Shown one piece after another: positions 8,702 to 16,191 of a DNA stretch of 64,000 bases. Both the position numbers and the translations under genes were made by a program. The stretch spans positions 62,001 to 126,000 of the forward strand of contig NZ_SLWW01000010.1 of NCBI RefSeq assembly GCF_004342445.1, written 5' to 3'. Origin of the DNA: Rhodovulum euryhalinum (GTDB lineage Bacteria > Pseudomonadota > Alphaproteobacteria > Rhodobacterales > Rhodobacteraceae). Positions within the stretch are counted from its first letter, which is position 1, and the number at the start of each line of letters is the position of its first letter. The notes under the pieces are model-generated. The model worked only from the letters and a program-made list of their open reading frames with translations, was not told the DNA's origin and did no database searches.

Positions 8702-10114
8702 TCAGGTCGGCCGCCCCTCGGCGCCGAACACCTTGTGGACGATCAGCGGATAGACCACCACCACCGCCGCCAACAGGAACAGGAACTCGGCCCCGTAGAC
8801 GAAGAAATAGGGCGTTGCCGCGCCGAACAGCGTCGAGAACGGCGAGACGACGATCAGGTCGCGCGCCACGCCCCCCAGCGCGATCGCAAGGCCCGCGGCG
8901 GTGGCCTGCACCGCGCCCCAGGCCCCGAGCGCAAGGCCCACCTGCTCTTTCGGGGCGGCGCGCATCGTGGCGGTCAGCGTGCCGTGGCCGAAAAGCCCCG
9001 CGCCGAACCCCGCAAGCGCGGTGCCCGCGATGAAGATGCCCTGCGATTGCAGCGTGGCCGAGAAGGTGATCAGCGCAAAGGCCGGCAGGCCCACCAGCGC
9101 CCCGCCGCCGGCCATCACCATCGGGTCGCCGCCGCGGCTGAGCACGCGCGAGGCCAGCGCAAACCCGATCAGGCTGCCCCCGGCCAGCGTCGCCGTCAGC
9201 TTGGTCGTGGACGCCACCGACATCCCCAGCACCTGCCCGCCATAGGGTTCGAGCAGAACCTCGGCCAGGCCGAAGCCCATCGTGCCCAGCCCGATGATCC
9301 ACAACAGACGCCGCGAGTTGGCCCCGCGCATGAACAGCGCCCAGGCCTCGGAAAAGCTGGGATCGGGTTCGGGATTGACGCGCTGGCGATAGGCGCGGTC
9401 ACGGTCGCGCGCCTCCATCTTCCAGATCGCCATCACGTTGAAGACCAGCGTCATCACCGCCGCGCCCTGGATCACCTGGATCAGCCGCGGGTGGCTGAAA
9501 TCTTCCAGCAGCTTGCCGAAGACCAGCGCGCTGAGGATCATGCCGACCAGCATCATCACGTACATCAGCCCGACGACATTGGGCTGATCCTCGCGCGGCG
9601 CAAGGTCGGTGGCCAGCGCCAGCCCCACGGTCTGCACGACATGGACGCCCGCGCCGACCAGCAGGAAGGCAAGCGCCGCGCTGGTCAGCCCCAGCCAAAG
9701 CGGCGCCTCGGCGGCGAATTGCTGTTGCGACAGCACGATCAGCGCCAGCGGCATGATCGCGAAGCCGCCCCATTGCAGCAGTGTGCCCTTCCAGATGTAG
9801 GGCACCCGGCGCCAGCCGAGGGCGGATTTGTGGGTGTCGGACTTGAACCCGATCAGCGCCCGGAACGGCGCGAACAGGAGCGGCAGCGAGATCATCACGC
9901 CGACGACCGTGGCGGGCACCTCGAGCTCGACGATCATCACCCGGTTCAGCGTGCCGACAAGCAGCACCATCGCCATGCCGACCGAGATCTGGAAGAAGGC
10001 CAGGCGCAACAGGCGGGACAGGGGTAGCTGGTCGCTGGCGGCCTCGGCAAAGGGCATGAAGCGCACACCGATGCCTGCGATGCTCTCGATCGCAATCTTG
10101 CTCAGGCGTTTCAT
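8702..10114 (-). CDS. pucC: LH2 assembly protein PucC (BCD family, MFS fold)
   Basis: About 470 aa polytopic membrane protein of the PucC/LhaA/Bch2 subfamily of the major facilitator superfamily. It contains family-typical segments such as GTLNRVMIVEL, FKSDTHKSALGWRRVPYIWKG, and DLAPREDQPNVVGLMYVMMLVG, and about 12 hydrophobic helices. In Rhodobacter, PucC is required for LH2 accumulation, probably by delivering bacteriochlorophyll or shepherding LH2 assembly. ATG 10114 (MKRLSKIAIE) is preferred over the GTG at 10129 because a GGAG lies about 10 nt before the ATG. It lies 191 bp downstream of pucA on the same strand, matching the pucBAC order of Rhodobacter. Confidence 0.95.
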   Translation of the reverse strand: MKRLSKIAIESIAGIGVRFMPFAEAASDQLPLSRLLRLAFFQISVGMAMVLLVGTLNRVMIVELEVPATVVGVMISLPLLFAPFRALIGFKSDTHKSALGWRRVPYIWKGTLLQWGGFAIMPLALIVLSQQQFAAEAPLWLGLTSAALAFLLVGAGVHVVQTVGLALATDLAPREDQPNVVGLMYVMMLVGMILSALVFGKLLEDFSHPRLIQVIQGAAVMTLVFNVMAIWKMEARDRDRAYRQRVNPEPDPSFSEAWALFMRGANSRRLLWIIGLGTMGFGLAEVLLEPYGGQVLGMSVASTTKLTATLAGGSLIGFALASRVLSRGGDPMVMAGGGALVGLPAFALITFSATLQSQGIFIAGTALAGFGAGLFGHGTLTATMRAAPKEQVGLALGAWGAVQATAAGLAIALGGVARDLIVVSPFSTLFGAATPYFFVYGAEFLFLLAAVVVVYPLIVHKVFGAEGRPT

Positions 10115-10255
10115 GGCGCGGCACTCCACACGGCCCGGTTATTCACCGCCCATGTCCCGATTGCCCGCTTGGGCGCGTTTCCAGGTCGACGGTCCGCTCG
10201 CCGGACCGAGATGCGAAGGCCGAGGACATCGCCCCGGCCTCCGCTGTATAGGTCT

Positions 10256-10287
10256 GACAAGGCACCCACCACGGTGAAGACCTTGCC
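10256..10287 (-). other. Intercistronic hairpin between pucA and pucC
   Basis: On the minus strand GGCAAGG...CCTTGTC pairs as a seven-base stem (one G-U). A 4x4 internal loop and a CACC/GGTG upper stem follow. It lies 19 nt after the pucA stop and about 140 nt before pucC. Hairpins here are known in Rhodobacter puf and puc mRNAs, where they protect the highly expressed antenna segment and reduce read-through. That role is inferred by position. Confidence 0.45.
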
Positions 10288-10305
10288 ATCCGCCGCAAGC
10301 GCGAC

Positions 10306-10464
10306 TTATTCGGCCGAGGCCGAACCGTTGTGGTAGTCGGCCATCCAGGTGGTGTTGGCAACGATGCCAACGTGCACGAGGAACGAGCTGATCGCCACGG
10401 CGCTCAGGAAGAGCGGGATACCGACGGTCGGCTTAACGACGAGCCAGAGTTTCGCGTTGTTCAT
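10306..10464 (-). CDS. pucA: Light-harvesting 2 alpha chain
   Basis: 52 aa, too short for routine gene lists. It begins MNNAKLWLVVKPTVGIPLFL, the LH2-alpha N-terminal signature, where the Met1 region binds B800. One membrane helix carries His31, the B850 bacteriochlorophyll ligand, followed by the NTTWMADYHNG periplasmic segment. Aligned without gaps to Rhodobacter sphaeroides PucA, Tyr44 is kept but residue 45 is His instead of Tyr (or Trp in other species). Residues 44/45 hydrogen-bond the C3-acetyl groups of B850 and tune its absorption. A strong AGGAGG site lies 9 nt upstream of the ATG, 16 bp after the pucB stop. Confidence 0.97.
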   Translation of the reverse strand: MNNAKLWLVVKPTVGIPLFLSAVAISSFLVHVGIVANTTWMADYHNGSASAE

Positions 10465-10480
10465 GAGTTGTTACCTCCTC

Positions 10481-10636
10481 TTAGCCGAGCCACGGCGTGC
10501 CAGCGGCAGCCAGGAAGTGCGCGACGAGCGCGATGGCGCCGAACACGCGGGTGCCGTCGATCACTTGCTTTTGGATCTCTTCGGCTTCGGCGAGCGTCAG
10601 GCCGGTCGGCCAGACTTTGTTAGGATCGTCAGACAT
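10481..10636 (-). CDS. pucB: Light-harvesting 2 beta chain
   Basis: 51 aa, starting [20 protein letters not shown] and ending AAAGTPWLG, nearly colinear with R. sphaeroides PucB. His40 ([13 protein letters not shown]) is the B850 ligand, and Arg30 of the GTRVF motif is present. At residue 22 counting Met, the motif reads EEIQKQ where R. sphaeroides has EEVHKQ. The conserved beta His at -18 from the ligand, important for B800 binding, is therefore Gln. A GGGGAG ribosome-binding site precedes ATG 10636. An upstream in-frame ATG at 10702 would add 22 residues unlike any LH2-beta and is rejected. Confidence 0.97.
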   Translation of the reverse strand: MSDDPNKVWPTGLTLAEAEEIQKQVIDGTRVFGAIALVAHFLAAAGTPWLG

Positions 10637-10770
10637 ATTGTCGTCTCCCCAATATGGTTTCGACTGCGTTGCGTGCAGAACCTGCACTTTCTTCGACAAC
10701 ACCAGACCGGTCAGCTGCTTCCGTTTTCAGTCAGCGACGCTTCCGGTCCGGCCTCGTCACTTAGAAACGA

Positions 10771-10813
10771 TGTCACAAGGAATTGACGTTGGCAATGTCA
10801 ACGTAGGCTTACA
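10771..10813 (-). promoter_or_regulatory. Tandem PpsR/CrtJ operators in the divergent puc promoter region (10637-11021)
   Basis: Reading the minus strand, TGTAAGCCTACGTTGACA (10813-10796) and CGTCAATTCCTTGTGACA (10788-10771) each match the PpsR/CrtJ consensus TGTCA-N8-TGACA at nine of ten positions, with 7 bp between them. Pairs with about 8 bp spacing are the established cooperative arrangement. The first site contains TTGACA, a plausible -35. The pair lies about 135 bp upstream of pucB, within the 385-bp region shared with the divergent repeat-protein gene. The same region holds AGCCTG-TCG-CAGGCT (10852-10866) of unknown role. No FnrL box was found. Confidence 0.65.
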
Positions 10814-11021
10814 CCCCCCCCAAATCGTGCGGCATATTGGACAGCGCTGACAGCCTGTCGCAGGCTTAACTTCCGGTTCACCCTGCGACCGCGCGGACCA
10901 TTGATCTTCCCCCCGTGGGGTGGGGTAATGACGCGGCCTGATTGCAATTTGTCGTTCTCGTCGGGCCCGGGCCGAGCACATGCTCCCCGCCACGACGCGG
11001 ACCCTATACCCTGGAGGAACC

Positions 11022-11375
11022 ATGACAAACTACATCTGGGACGCCTGGCTGCCCAAGCTGTCCAGCAAGGACCGTCTGCTGACCGACGTGGATCTCGGCG
11101 CATCGAAATCGACGCCGTTCTCGGACATTCTGGGCTTTCCCTGCCTGTCCGAGCGCACGTCGTTCTCGACGCAGGCCTACGATGCAAAGGATGTCGAGCT
11201 TTCGACCGCCAATCCGACGCCGCTGTCCTCCAGGATGGGCTGGTCGCTGCTTGGCGGCATGGGCGAAGGCCATGTCGATCTGAAGGCGGTGGACCCCTAC
11301 CCGCTGTCCTCCAGGATGGGCTGGAAGCTTCTGTCGGACCGCAAGTATTTCGGCGTCGCCGAAACCGCCCAGTAA
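11022..11375 (+). CDS. Tandem-motif small protein, candidate LH2-associated (gamma-like) polypeptide
   Basis: 117 aa, chosen from ATG 11022 because CTGGAGGAAC lies just upstream; the earlier in-frame ATG at 10980 lacks one. No signal peptide or membrane helix. It contains three copies of a Pro-Ser-Gly motif: TPFSDILGFPCLS (31-43), TPLSSRMGWSLL (66-77) and YPLSSRMGWKLL (93-104). The spacings are 35 and 27 residues, with polar linkers. The C-terminal pair is encoded by an exact 24-bp DNA repeat. It is divergent from pucBA across a shared PpsR-type control region, and a second gene with the same motif lies at 19073-19345. I do not recognise a named family. The R. palustris LH2 gamma chain is a precedent for a short repetitive ribbon bound to LH2, but no homology is claimed. 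Confidence 0.7.
   Translation: MTNYIWDAWLPKLSSKDRLLTDVDLGASKSTPFSDILGFPCLSERTSFSTQAYDAKDVELSTANPTPLSSRMGWSLLGGMGEGHVDLKAVDPYPLSSRMGWKLLSDRKYFGVAETAQ
11220..11324 (+). repeat. 24-bp exact direct repeat inside the repeat-protein gene
   Basis: Bases 11220-11243 and 11301-11324 are identical over 24 bp, 81 bp apart (27 codons, in frame). They encode PLSSRMGW in both motif copies. This suggests recent internal duplication or selection at codon level; flanks differ. Confidence 0.9.
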
Positions 11376-11391
11376 ACCGGGCCGACGACAG

Positions 11392-11427
11392 GGCGCCCGC
11401 GCCGGCCGACAGGCCCGCGCGGGCGCC
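11392..11427 (+). terminator. GC-rich terminator hairpin after the repeat-protein gene
   Basis: GGCGCCCGCGC (11392-11402) is perfectly complementary to GCGCGGGCGCC (11417-11427) with a 14-nt loop, followed by TTGCGTTT. It begins 16 nt after the stop at 11375 and probably ends that transcript. Confidence 0.7.
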
Positions 11428-11530
11428 TTGCGTTTCAGGGGCCGGCGCGCGCGGCGCATCTTGTCCCGACTCGGCGGACAACCCGGATGCCCAGGCAGGG
11501 ATTGTTTCGCGTATTCCCTGAAATCAACTG

Positions 11531-11545
11531 GAAACATAGTGTTTC
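11531..11545. promoter_or_regulatory. 15-bp palindrome upstream of the 40-aa gene
   Basis: GAAACATAGTGTTTC is a 6-bp inverted repeat with a 3-bp centre, nested in a wider GGAAAC...GTTTCC pair (11530-11557). It sits in an AT-richer patch about 105 bp before the small gene at 11650, the likely promoter region. The binding factor is unknown. Confidence 0.4.
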
Positions 11546-11649
11546 GGGAACGTTTCCGCCTGAACGGGGCCACAATCGAGGCGCCCTTCTGATCGGCGGC
11601 AGCCCCGCGCGGGGCCGCGCCACAGATAACGCCGCGAAAGGAGACCGCC

Positions 11650-11772
11650 ATGGCAGCCTCGCGCCCGAACGACCCGCCCCCCGCACCGCCGAAACAGGCG
11701 CAGACCGGCGGCACCCGGCCCACGCCAGAGCCCATCCGCGAGCCCGTCTTTCCCGACTGGGCCAGCATCTGA
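11650..11772 (+). CDS. 40-aa Pro-rich small protein, unknown function
   Basis: ATG at 11650 preceded by GAAAGGAGACCGCC, a strong ribosome-binding site. It encodes 40 residues with 11 prolines (NDPPPAPPKQ, RPTPEPIREP) and ends VFPDWASI. No signal peptide, membrane helix or cysteine. It has its own upstream AT-rich region with a palindrome and a hairpin terminator 35 bp after the stop, so it looks like a real one-gene transcript. Located between the puc-divergent repeat protein and ndk. Family not recognised. The good ribosome-binding site and the downstream terminator are the main evidence that it is translated. Confidence 0.6.
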   Translation: MAASRPNDPPPAPPKQAQTGGTRPTPEPIREPVFPDWASI

Positions 11773-11806
11773 GCCGCCCCGCGGACCCACGCACGGGTCA
11801 TGCAAG

Positions 11807-11834
11807 AAGGGCCGGCCCATCCGGACCGGCCCTT
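11807..11834. terminator. Convergent terminator between the 40-aa gene and ndk
   Basis: AAGGGCCGG (11807-11815) pairs perfectly with CCGGCCCTT (11826-11834) around a 10-nt loop. It lies between a plus-strand gene ending at 11772 and ndk (minus) ending at 11903, so it could serve both directions. The T-run is short. Confidence 0.65.
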
Positions 11835-11902
11835 GGAACTACGCGATGCAGAACCCTTCCGAAGGTTCTTGCCCGGGGTTTTCCCGGAAACCTCCGGATC
11901 CG

Positions 11903-12325
11903 TCAGCCGACGAGTTCGAGCCCCGAGAAGAAATAGGCGATCTCTTCCTTGGCCGTGTCCGCGCCGTCCGAGCCGTGGACCGAGTTCTCGCCGATCGACA
12001 GCGCGAATTCCTTGCGGATCGTGCCCTCGGCCGCCTCGGCCGGGTTCGTCGCGCCCATCACCTCGCGATTCTTCGCGATCGCGTCCTCGCCTTCCAGCAC
12101 CTGCACGACGATCGGTTCCGAGGCCATGAACTCGCACAGCTCGTCGTAGAACGGACGCTCCTTGTGCACGGCATAGAAGACGCCGGCCTGCGCCTTGCTC
12201 AGGTGAATCCGCTTCTGCGCGACGATGCGCAGGCCCGCGGCTTCGAGTTTCGCGTTGATCGCGCCGGTCAGGTTGCGGCGGGTCGCGTCGGGCTTGATGA
12301 TCGAAAAGGTGCGCTGGATGGCCAT
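11903..12325 (-). CDS. ndk: Nucleoside diphosphate kinase
   Basis: 140 aa, the usual length. It starts [18 protein letters not shown] and contains the catalytic histidine motif [11 protein letters not shown], the ATP-binding Lys of SIIKPD, and the [11 protein letters not shown] helix. It transfers the gamma phosphate between NTPs and NDPs through a phosphohistidine, keeping dNTP/NTP pools balanced in the cytoplasm. Divergent from the ABC-F gene, 132 bp apart. Confidence 0.98.
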   Translation of the reverse strand: MAIQRTFSIIKPDATRRNLTGAINAKLEAAGLRIVAQKRIHLSKAQAGVFYAVHKERPFYDELCEFMASEPIVVQVLEGEDAIAKNREVMGATNPAEAAEGTIRKEFALSIGENSVHGSDGADTAKEEIAYFFSGLELVG

Positions 12326-12457
12326 CTGGGTTGTCCTTGTCTGCTGCGGCGCCGCCCGGACCGGGGGCGCGGGAAAGATCGCGGCCCTGCTAGCATGGGC
12401 CCTTTCCGGTGAAAAGCCGCGATTGACGCAAGGCGGCGGCGCTGGCACATGCCCTGC

Positions 12458-14305
12458 ATGCTGCGGATCGACGACATCTCCTTCGCCATCGAGGGGCGCC
12501 CCCTGTTCGAGCGCGCCTCGGCCGTGATTCCCGATGGTCACAAGGTCGGGCTGGTCGGCCGGAACGGCGCGGGCAAGACCACGCTGTTCCGTCTGATCCG
12601 GGGCGAGCTGGCGCTGGAATCGGGCGAGATCGCCCTGCCCCCCCGCGCCCGCATCGGATCGGTCGCGCAGGAGGTGCCGGGCAACGCGGTGTCGCTGCTC
12701 GACACGGTGCTGGCCGCCGATACCGAGCGCGCGGCGCTCATGGCCGAGTCCGGGACCGCGACCGACCCCCACCGCATCGCCGAGATCCAGACCCGGCTGG
12801 CCGATATCGACGCCTGGTCGGCCGAAGGACGTGCCGCGGCGATTCTCAAGGGTCTGGGATTCACCGAGGCCGAACAGGCGATGCCCTGCTCGGCGTTTTC
12901 GGGCGGCTGGCGGATGCGGGTCGCGCTGGCGGGCGTGCTGTTCGCGCGCCCCGACCTGCTGCTGCTGGACGAACCCACCAACTATCTCGACCTCGAAGGG
13001 GCGCTGTGGCTTGAATCCTATCTCGCGCGCTATCCCCACACGGTGATCCTGATCTCGCATGACAGGGGCCTGTTGAACCGCGCGGTCGGCCATATCCTGC
13101 ATCTCGAGAATCGCCGCCTCACGCTTTACGCGGGCGGGTATGATGCCTTTGCCCGGGCGCGTGCCGACCAGCGCGCCGTACAGGCCGCCGAGGCGCGCAA
13201 GCAGACGGCGCGACGCGAGCATCTGCAAAGCTTTGTCGACCGGTTCCGCTACAAGGCCTCGAAGGCACGGCAGGCCCAGGCGCGGATCAAGATGCTGGAG
13301 AAGATGGAGCCGATCGCCGCCCCCGAGGATGCCGCGCGCACCGTCTTTACCTTTCCCGAGCCCGAGGAGCTTTCGCCGCCCATCGTGGCGATGGAAGGCG
13401 CATCGGTCGGCTATGACGGGCGCCCCGTGCTGTCACGCCTGACGCTGAGAATCGACCAGGACGACCGGATCGCGCTGCTGGGCCGCAACGGCGAGGGGAA
13501 ATCGACCTTTTCCAAGCTGCTGGCCGGGAAACTGGCGCCGCTTTCGGGGCGGATCACGCGGGCCGCGAAGCTCAAGGCCGGCTATTTCGCCCAGCACCAG
13601 GTGGATGAACTCCACCTCGACGAGACGCCGCTCGACCATCTCCGCCGGGAACGGCCCGACGAGGCACCGGCGAAACTGCGCGCGCGGCTCGCCGGATTCG
13701 GCCTGGGCGCCGATCAGGCCGAGACGGCGGTCGCGCGGCTTTCGGGCGGGCAGAAGGCGCGGCTGTCGCTGCTGCTGGCCACGCTCGACGCGCCGCAACT
13801 GCTGATTCTCGACGAGCCGACCAACCATCTCGACATCGAATCCCGCGAGGCGCTGGTCGAGGCGCTGAACGCCTATACCGGCGCGGTGATCCTGGTCAGC
13901 CACGACATGCACCTGCTGTCGCTGGTGGCCGACCGGCTGTGGCTGGTCAGGGACGGCCGCGTCAGCCCCTATGACGACGATCTGGATGCCTATCGCCGGA
14001 TGCTGCTGGTCTCGGACACGCCCGAGACGCCGAAACAGGCGAAATCCGCGCCGCAAAAGCCCCCGCGCGAGACGGTGCTGGCCGCGCGCGCCGAGGCGCG
14101 CAAATGCGAATCGCGCGTCGAGAAGCTGACCGAGATGCGCGAGAAGCTGGCCGACAAGCTGGCCGATCCCGACCTCTACGACACCGCGCGGCAGGACGAG
14201 CGGCTGATGTGGCAGCGCAAGTTCGCCGAGGTCGAAGAGGCGCTGGACCGGGCCGAGGCGATGTGGATGGCGGCGCTGGAAGCGCTTGAAAAAACAGGGG
14301 GCTGA
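12458..14305 (+). CDS. ABC-F family ATPase (Uup/YheS-like)
   Basis: 615 aa with two ATP-binding cassettes and no membrane domain. Cassette 1 has GRNGAGKTT, signature [11 protein letters not shown] and [14 protein letters not shown]. Cassette 2 has [21 protein letters not shown] and [14 protein letters not shown]. The interdomain linker is the basic ABC-F arm with [19 protein letters not shown]-terminal charged coiled-coil segment (about the last 90 residues, [20 protein letters not shown]) resembles Uup/YheS. ABC-F proteins act on ribosomes to resolve stalled translation. ATG 12458 (MLRIDDISF) fits the family; the in-frame ATG at 12449 would add three residues. Confidence 0.93.
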   Translation: MLRIDDISFAIEGRPLFERASAVIPDGHKVGLVGRNGAGKTTLFRLIRGELALESGEIALPPRARIGSVAQEVPGNAVSLLDTVLAADTERAALMAESGTATDPHRIAEIQTRLADIDAWSAEGRAAAILKGLGFTEAEQAMPCSAFSGGWRMRVALAGVLFARPDLLLLDEPTNYLDLEGALWLESYLARYPHTVILISHDRGLLNRAVGHILHLENRRLTLYAGGYDAFARARADQRAVQAAEARKQTARREHLQSFVDRFRYKASKARQAQARIKMLEKMEPIAAPEDAARTVFTFPEPEELSPPIVAMEGASVGYDGRPVLSRLTLRIDQDDRIALLGRNGEGKSTFSKLLAGKLAPLSGRITRAAKLKAGYFAQHQVDELHLDETPLDHLRRERPDEAPAKLRARLAGFGLGADQAETAVARLSGGQKARLSLLLATLDAPQLLILDEPTNHLDIESREALVEALNAYTGAVILVSHDMHLLSLVADRLWLVRDGRVSPYDDDLDAYRRMLLVSDTPETPKQAKSAPQKPPRETVLAARAEARKCESRVEKLTEMREKLADKLADPDLYDTARQDERLMWQRKFAEVEEALDRAEAMWMAALEALEKTGG

Positions 14306-14308
14306 GGG

Positions 14309-14929
14309 TTGGATCTGACCTTCTACATCAGCGCCTTCGTCACGTTGTTCGTGGTGATCGACCCGATCGGGCTGGCCCCCCTGTTCGTCGCGCTGACCCA
14401 GGGTTCGGGCACGCGCGAGCGGCGCGCGATCGGCCTGCGCGCGGCGGCGATCGCGGTGGGGTTGCTGACGCTCTTCGGCATCTTCGGCGAACAGGTGCTG
14501 GGATTCGTCGGCATCTCGATGTCCGCCTTCCGCATCTCGGGCGGGATCCTGCTGTTTTTGACCGCGCTCGACATGCTGTTCGAGCGCCGCAGCAAGCGGC
14601 GCGAGGACCAGGCCCATGACGACCGGCCCGACCCCTCGGTCTTTCCGCTGGGCACGCCGCTGATCGCGGGGCCGGGCGCGATGGCCACGATGATCCTCTT
14701 GAACGGCGAGGTCGGGCGCGAGCCGCTGGCGATGCTGGGGGTTCACCTGGTGATGATCGGGGTGATCGGGCTGGTGCTGCTGATGTTCCTGGCCGCGGGG
14801 CTGATCGAGCGGGCGCTGGGGCGGACGGGAATCAACGTGGTCACCCGGCTTCTGGGAATGCTGCTGGCCGCGTTGTCGGTGCAGTTCGTCCTAGACGGGC
14901 TGCGCGACTTCGGCCTCGCGCCGGTCTGA
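14309..14929 (+). CDS. MarC-family integral membrane protein
   Basis: 206 aa, six hydrophobic helices, beginning (TTG start, 3 bp after the ABC-F stop) with LTFYISAFVTLFVVIDPIGL, the MarC family N-terminus. Includes PLIAGPGAMATMILL and RLLGMLLAALSVQFVLDG. The function of MarC proteins is unsettled; they are not antibiotic efflux pumps despite the name. Likely co-transcribed with the upstream ABC-F gene. Confidence 0.9.
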   Translation: MDLTFYISAFVTLFVVIDPIGLAPLFVALTQGSGTRERRAIGLRAAAIAVGLLTLFGIFGEQVLGFVGISMSAFRISGGILLFLTALDMLFERRSKRREDQAHDDRPDPSVFPLGTPLIAGPGAMATMILLNGEVGREPLAMLGVHLVMIGVIGLVLLMFLAAGLIERALGRTGINVVTRLLGMLLAALSVQFVLDGLRDFGLAPV

Positions 14930-14990
14930 GCCCTCGCGATTCTTGCGCGCGGGCCTATATTCATCTCACCGCATCCCGGAAAGGACGCCC

Positions 14991-15572
14991 ATGCCCGGCG
15001 ACGACATTGCACGGCTGATCTATCTGGTGCTGCTCGGCGCGGTGATCGTCGGGTATTTCTTCGTCGCGAACCGCCACCGCCTGGGCCAGGTCGCGCAGCA
15101 GGCGGCGATCTGGGGGCTGATCTTCGTCGGCGCGATCGCGGGCGTGGGGCTGTGGTCCGACATCCGCCGGGACGTGATTCCGCGCCAGACGGTCTTTGCC
15201 GATGACGCGCGCGTCGAGGTGCCGCGCGCACCCGACGGGCATTACTACCTGACCGTCGGGGTCAACGGGACGCCGGTGCGGTTCGTGGTGGATACCGGCG
15301 CGACCGAGGTTGTGCTGACGCGGAAGGATGCGCTGCGGGCCGGGCTCGACCCCAAGTCCCTGAGCTATTACGGCGAGGCGCACACGGCGAACGGCGTGGT
15401 GCGCACGGCGCCGGTGCGGCTTGAGGCGATGGTGCTCGGCCCCTTCGAGGACCGCGGCGTGCGCGCCTTCGTCAATTCGGGCGAGATGCGCGAATCGCTG
15501 CTGGGCATGGGCTATCTGAACCGCTTCGAACGGATCGAGTTCGTCGGCGACCGGATGATCCTCAGCCGCTGA
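14991..15572 (+). CDS. Retropepsin-like clan AA aspartic protease (TIGR02281 type)
   Basis: 193 aa. Two N-terminal hydrophobic segments (residues about 9-24 and 39-55) suggest membrane anchoring, with the catalytic domain in the periplasm. The single active-site motif is FVVDTGATEVVLT, with catalytic Asp101, so the enzyme must dimerise as retropepsins do. ATG 14991 is preceded by GGAAAGGAC. Proteolytic targets are unknown. 61 bp after marC on the same strand. Confidence 0.85.
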   Translation: MPGDDIARLIYLVLLGAVIVGYFFVANRHRLGQVAQQAAIWGLIFVGAIAGVGLWSDIRRDVIPRQTVFADDARVEVPRAPDGHYYLTVGVNGTPVRFVVDTGATEVVLTRKDALRAGLDPKSLSYYGEAHTANGVVRTAPVRLEAMVLGPFEDRGVRAFVNSGEMRESLLGMGYLNRFERIEFVGDRMILSR

Positions 15573-15612
15573 CCGCCCGCGGCTGCGGACCTTGCAGATC
15601 GGCGGGCGGGCC

Positions 15613-16071
15613 TCAGGCGCCGCTGGCCCGTTTCATTTCCCACCGGCCCGATTCCTCCGACCAGTATTGCGCGGCCACCCCGGCCCCGGTCAGCACGCGC
15701 CACTGGCTGCGGGCGGCATCAAGGGCGGCCGGATCGTTGCCGTCGAACAGGATGCAGACCCGCTCCAGCGCCGCCGCCTCCTCGGGCGAGACCGGCGCGC
15801 CGTCGACCGCCATCAGGCAGGTCGCGCCGTTGGGAGTGTCGCGCCCGGTTGTCAGCAGCACCGGCTGGTCGGCGTCGAATTCGCCGCCCGCGCGGCCATG
15901 GGGCAGAAAGCCCTCGCCCATCCACAACCTTTCGTCCAGCCAGTCGAGATTCGCAGCCGCGCTGCCCCGCACCACCACGCGCCAGCCCTGCGCCAGCGCC
16001 TTGTCCAGCAGCGCGGGCAGCGTCGCCTCGAGCGGTCGGCGGGTGAGGTGATAGAACATCGCGATACCCAT
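15613..16071 (-). CDS. holC: DNA polymerase III chi subunit
   Basis: About 152 aa. It contains the HolC pattern: AMFYHLTRRPLEATLPALLDKALAQGWRVVV, LDERLWMGEGFLPHG, QPVLLTT and CLMAVDGAPV. Chi links the clamp loader to SSB. The start is ambiguous: ATG 16071 (MGIAMFYHL) or ATG 16059 (MFYHL), neither with a strong ribosome-binding site. Convergent with the preceding protease gene. Confidence 0.9.
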   Translation of the reverse strand: MGIAMFYHLTRRPLEATLPALLDKALAQGWRVVVRGSAAANLDWLDERLWMGEGFLPHGRAGGEFDADQPVLLTTGRDTPNGATCLMAVDGAPVSPEEAAALERVCILFDGNDPAALDAARSQWRVLTGAGVAAQYWSEESGRWEMKRASGA

Positions 16072-16191
16072 GGCCCGATGAAAGACCGGCGCGGCACACC
16101 GATTGCAAGCGGGAATCGCGGGGATGCATCCCGCACTGGCCACACACATTCAAATTCGTCTATGCTTTCCGCGAAAAGGGAGGACCCAACC

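Noticed and set aside
10618-10635. TGT-N12-ACA (PpsR-like) inside the first codons of pucB
   Set aside because: Poor match in the inner consensus positions and fully within coding sequence; a chance hit is plausible.
10784-10801. TTGAC-N8/9-GTCAA as a possible FnrL box
   Set aside because: Spacing and half-sites do not fit TTGAT-N4-ATCAA; the bases are better explained by the two PpsR-like sites.
11220-11324. Direct repeats that could suggest a CRISPR or mobile repeat
   Set aside because: Only two copies, in frame, 81 bp apart, and explained by repeated protein motifs.
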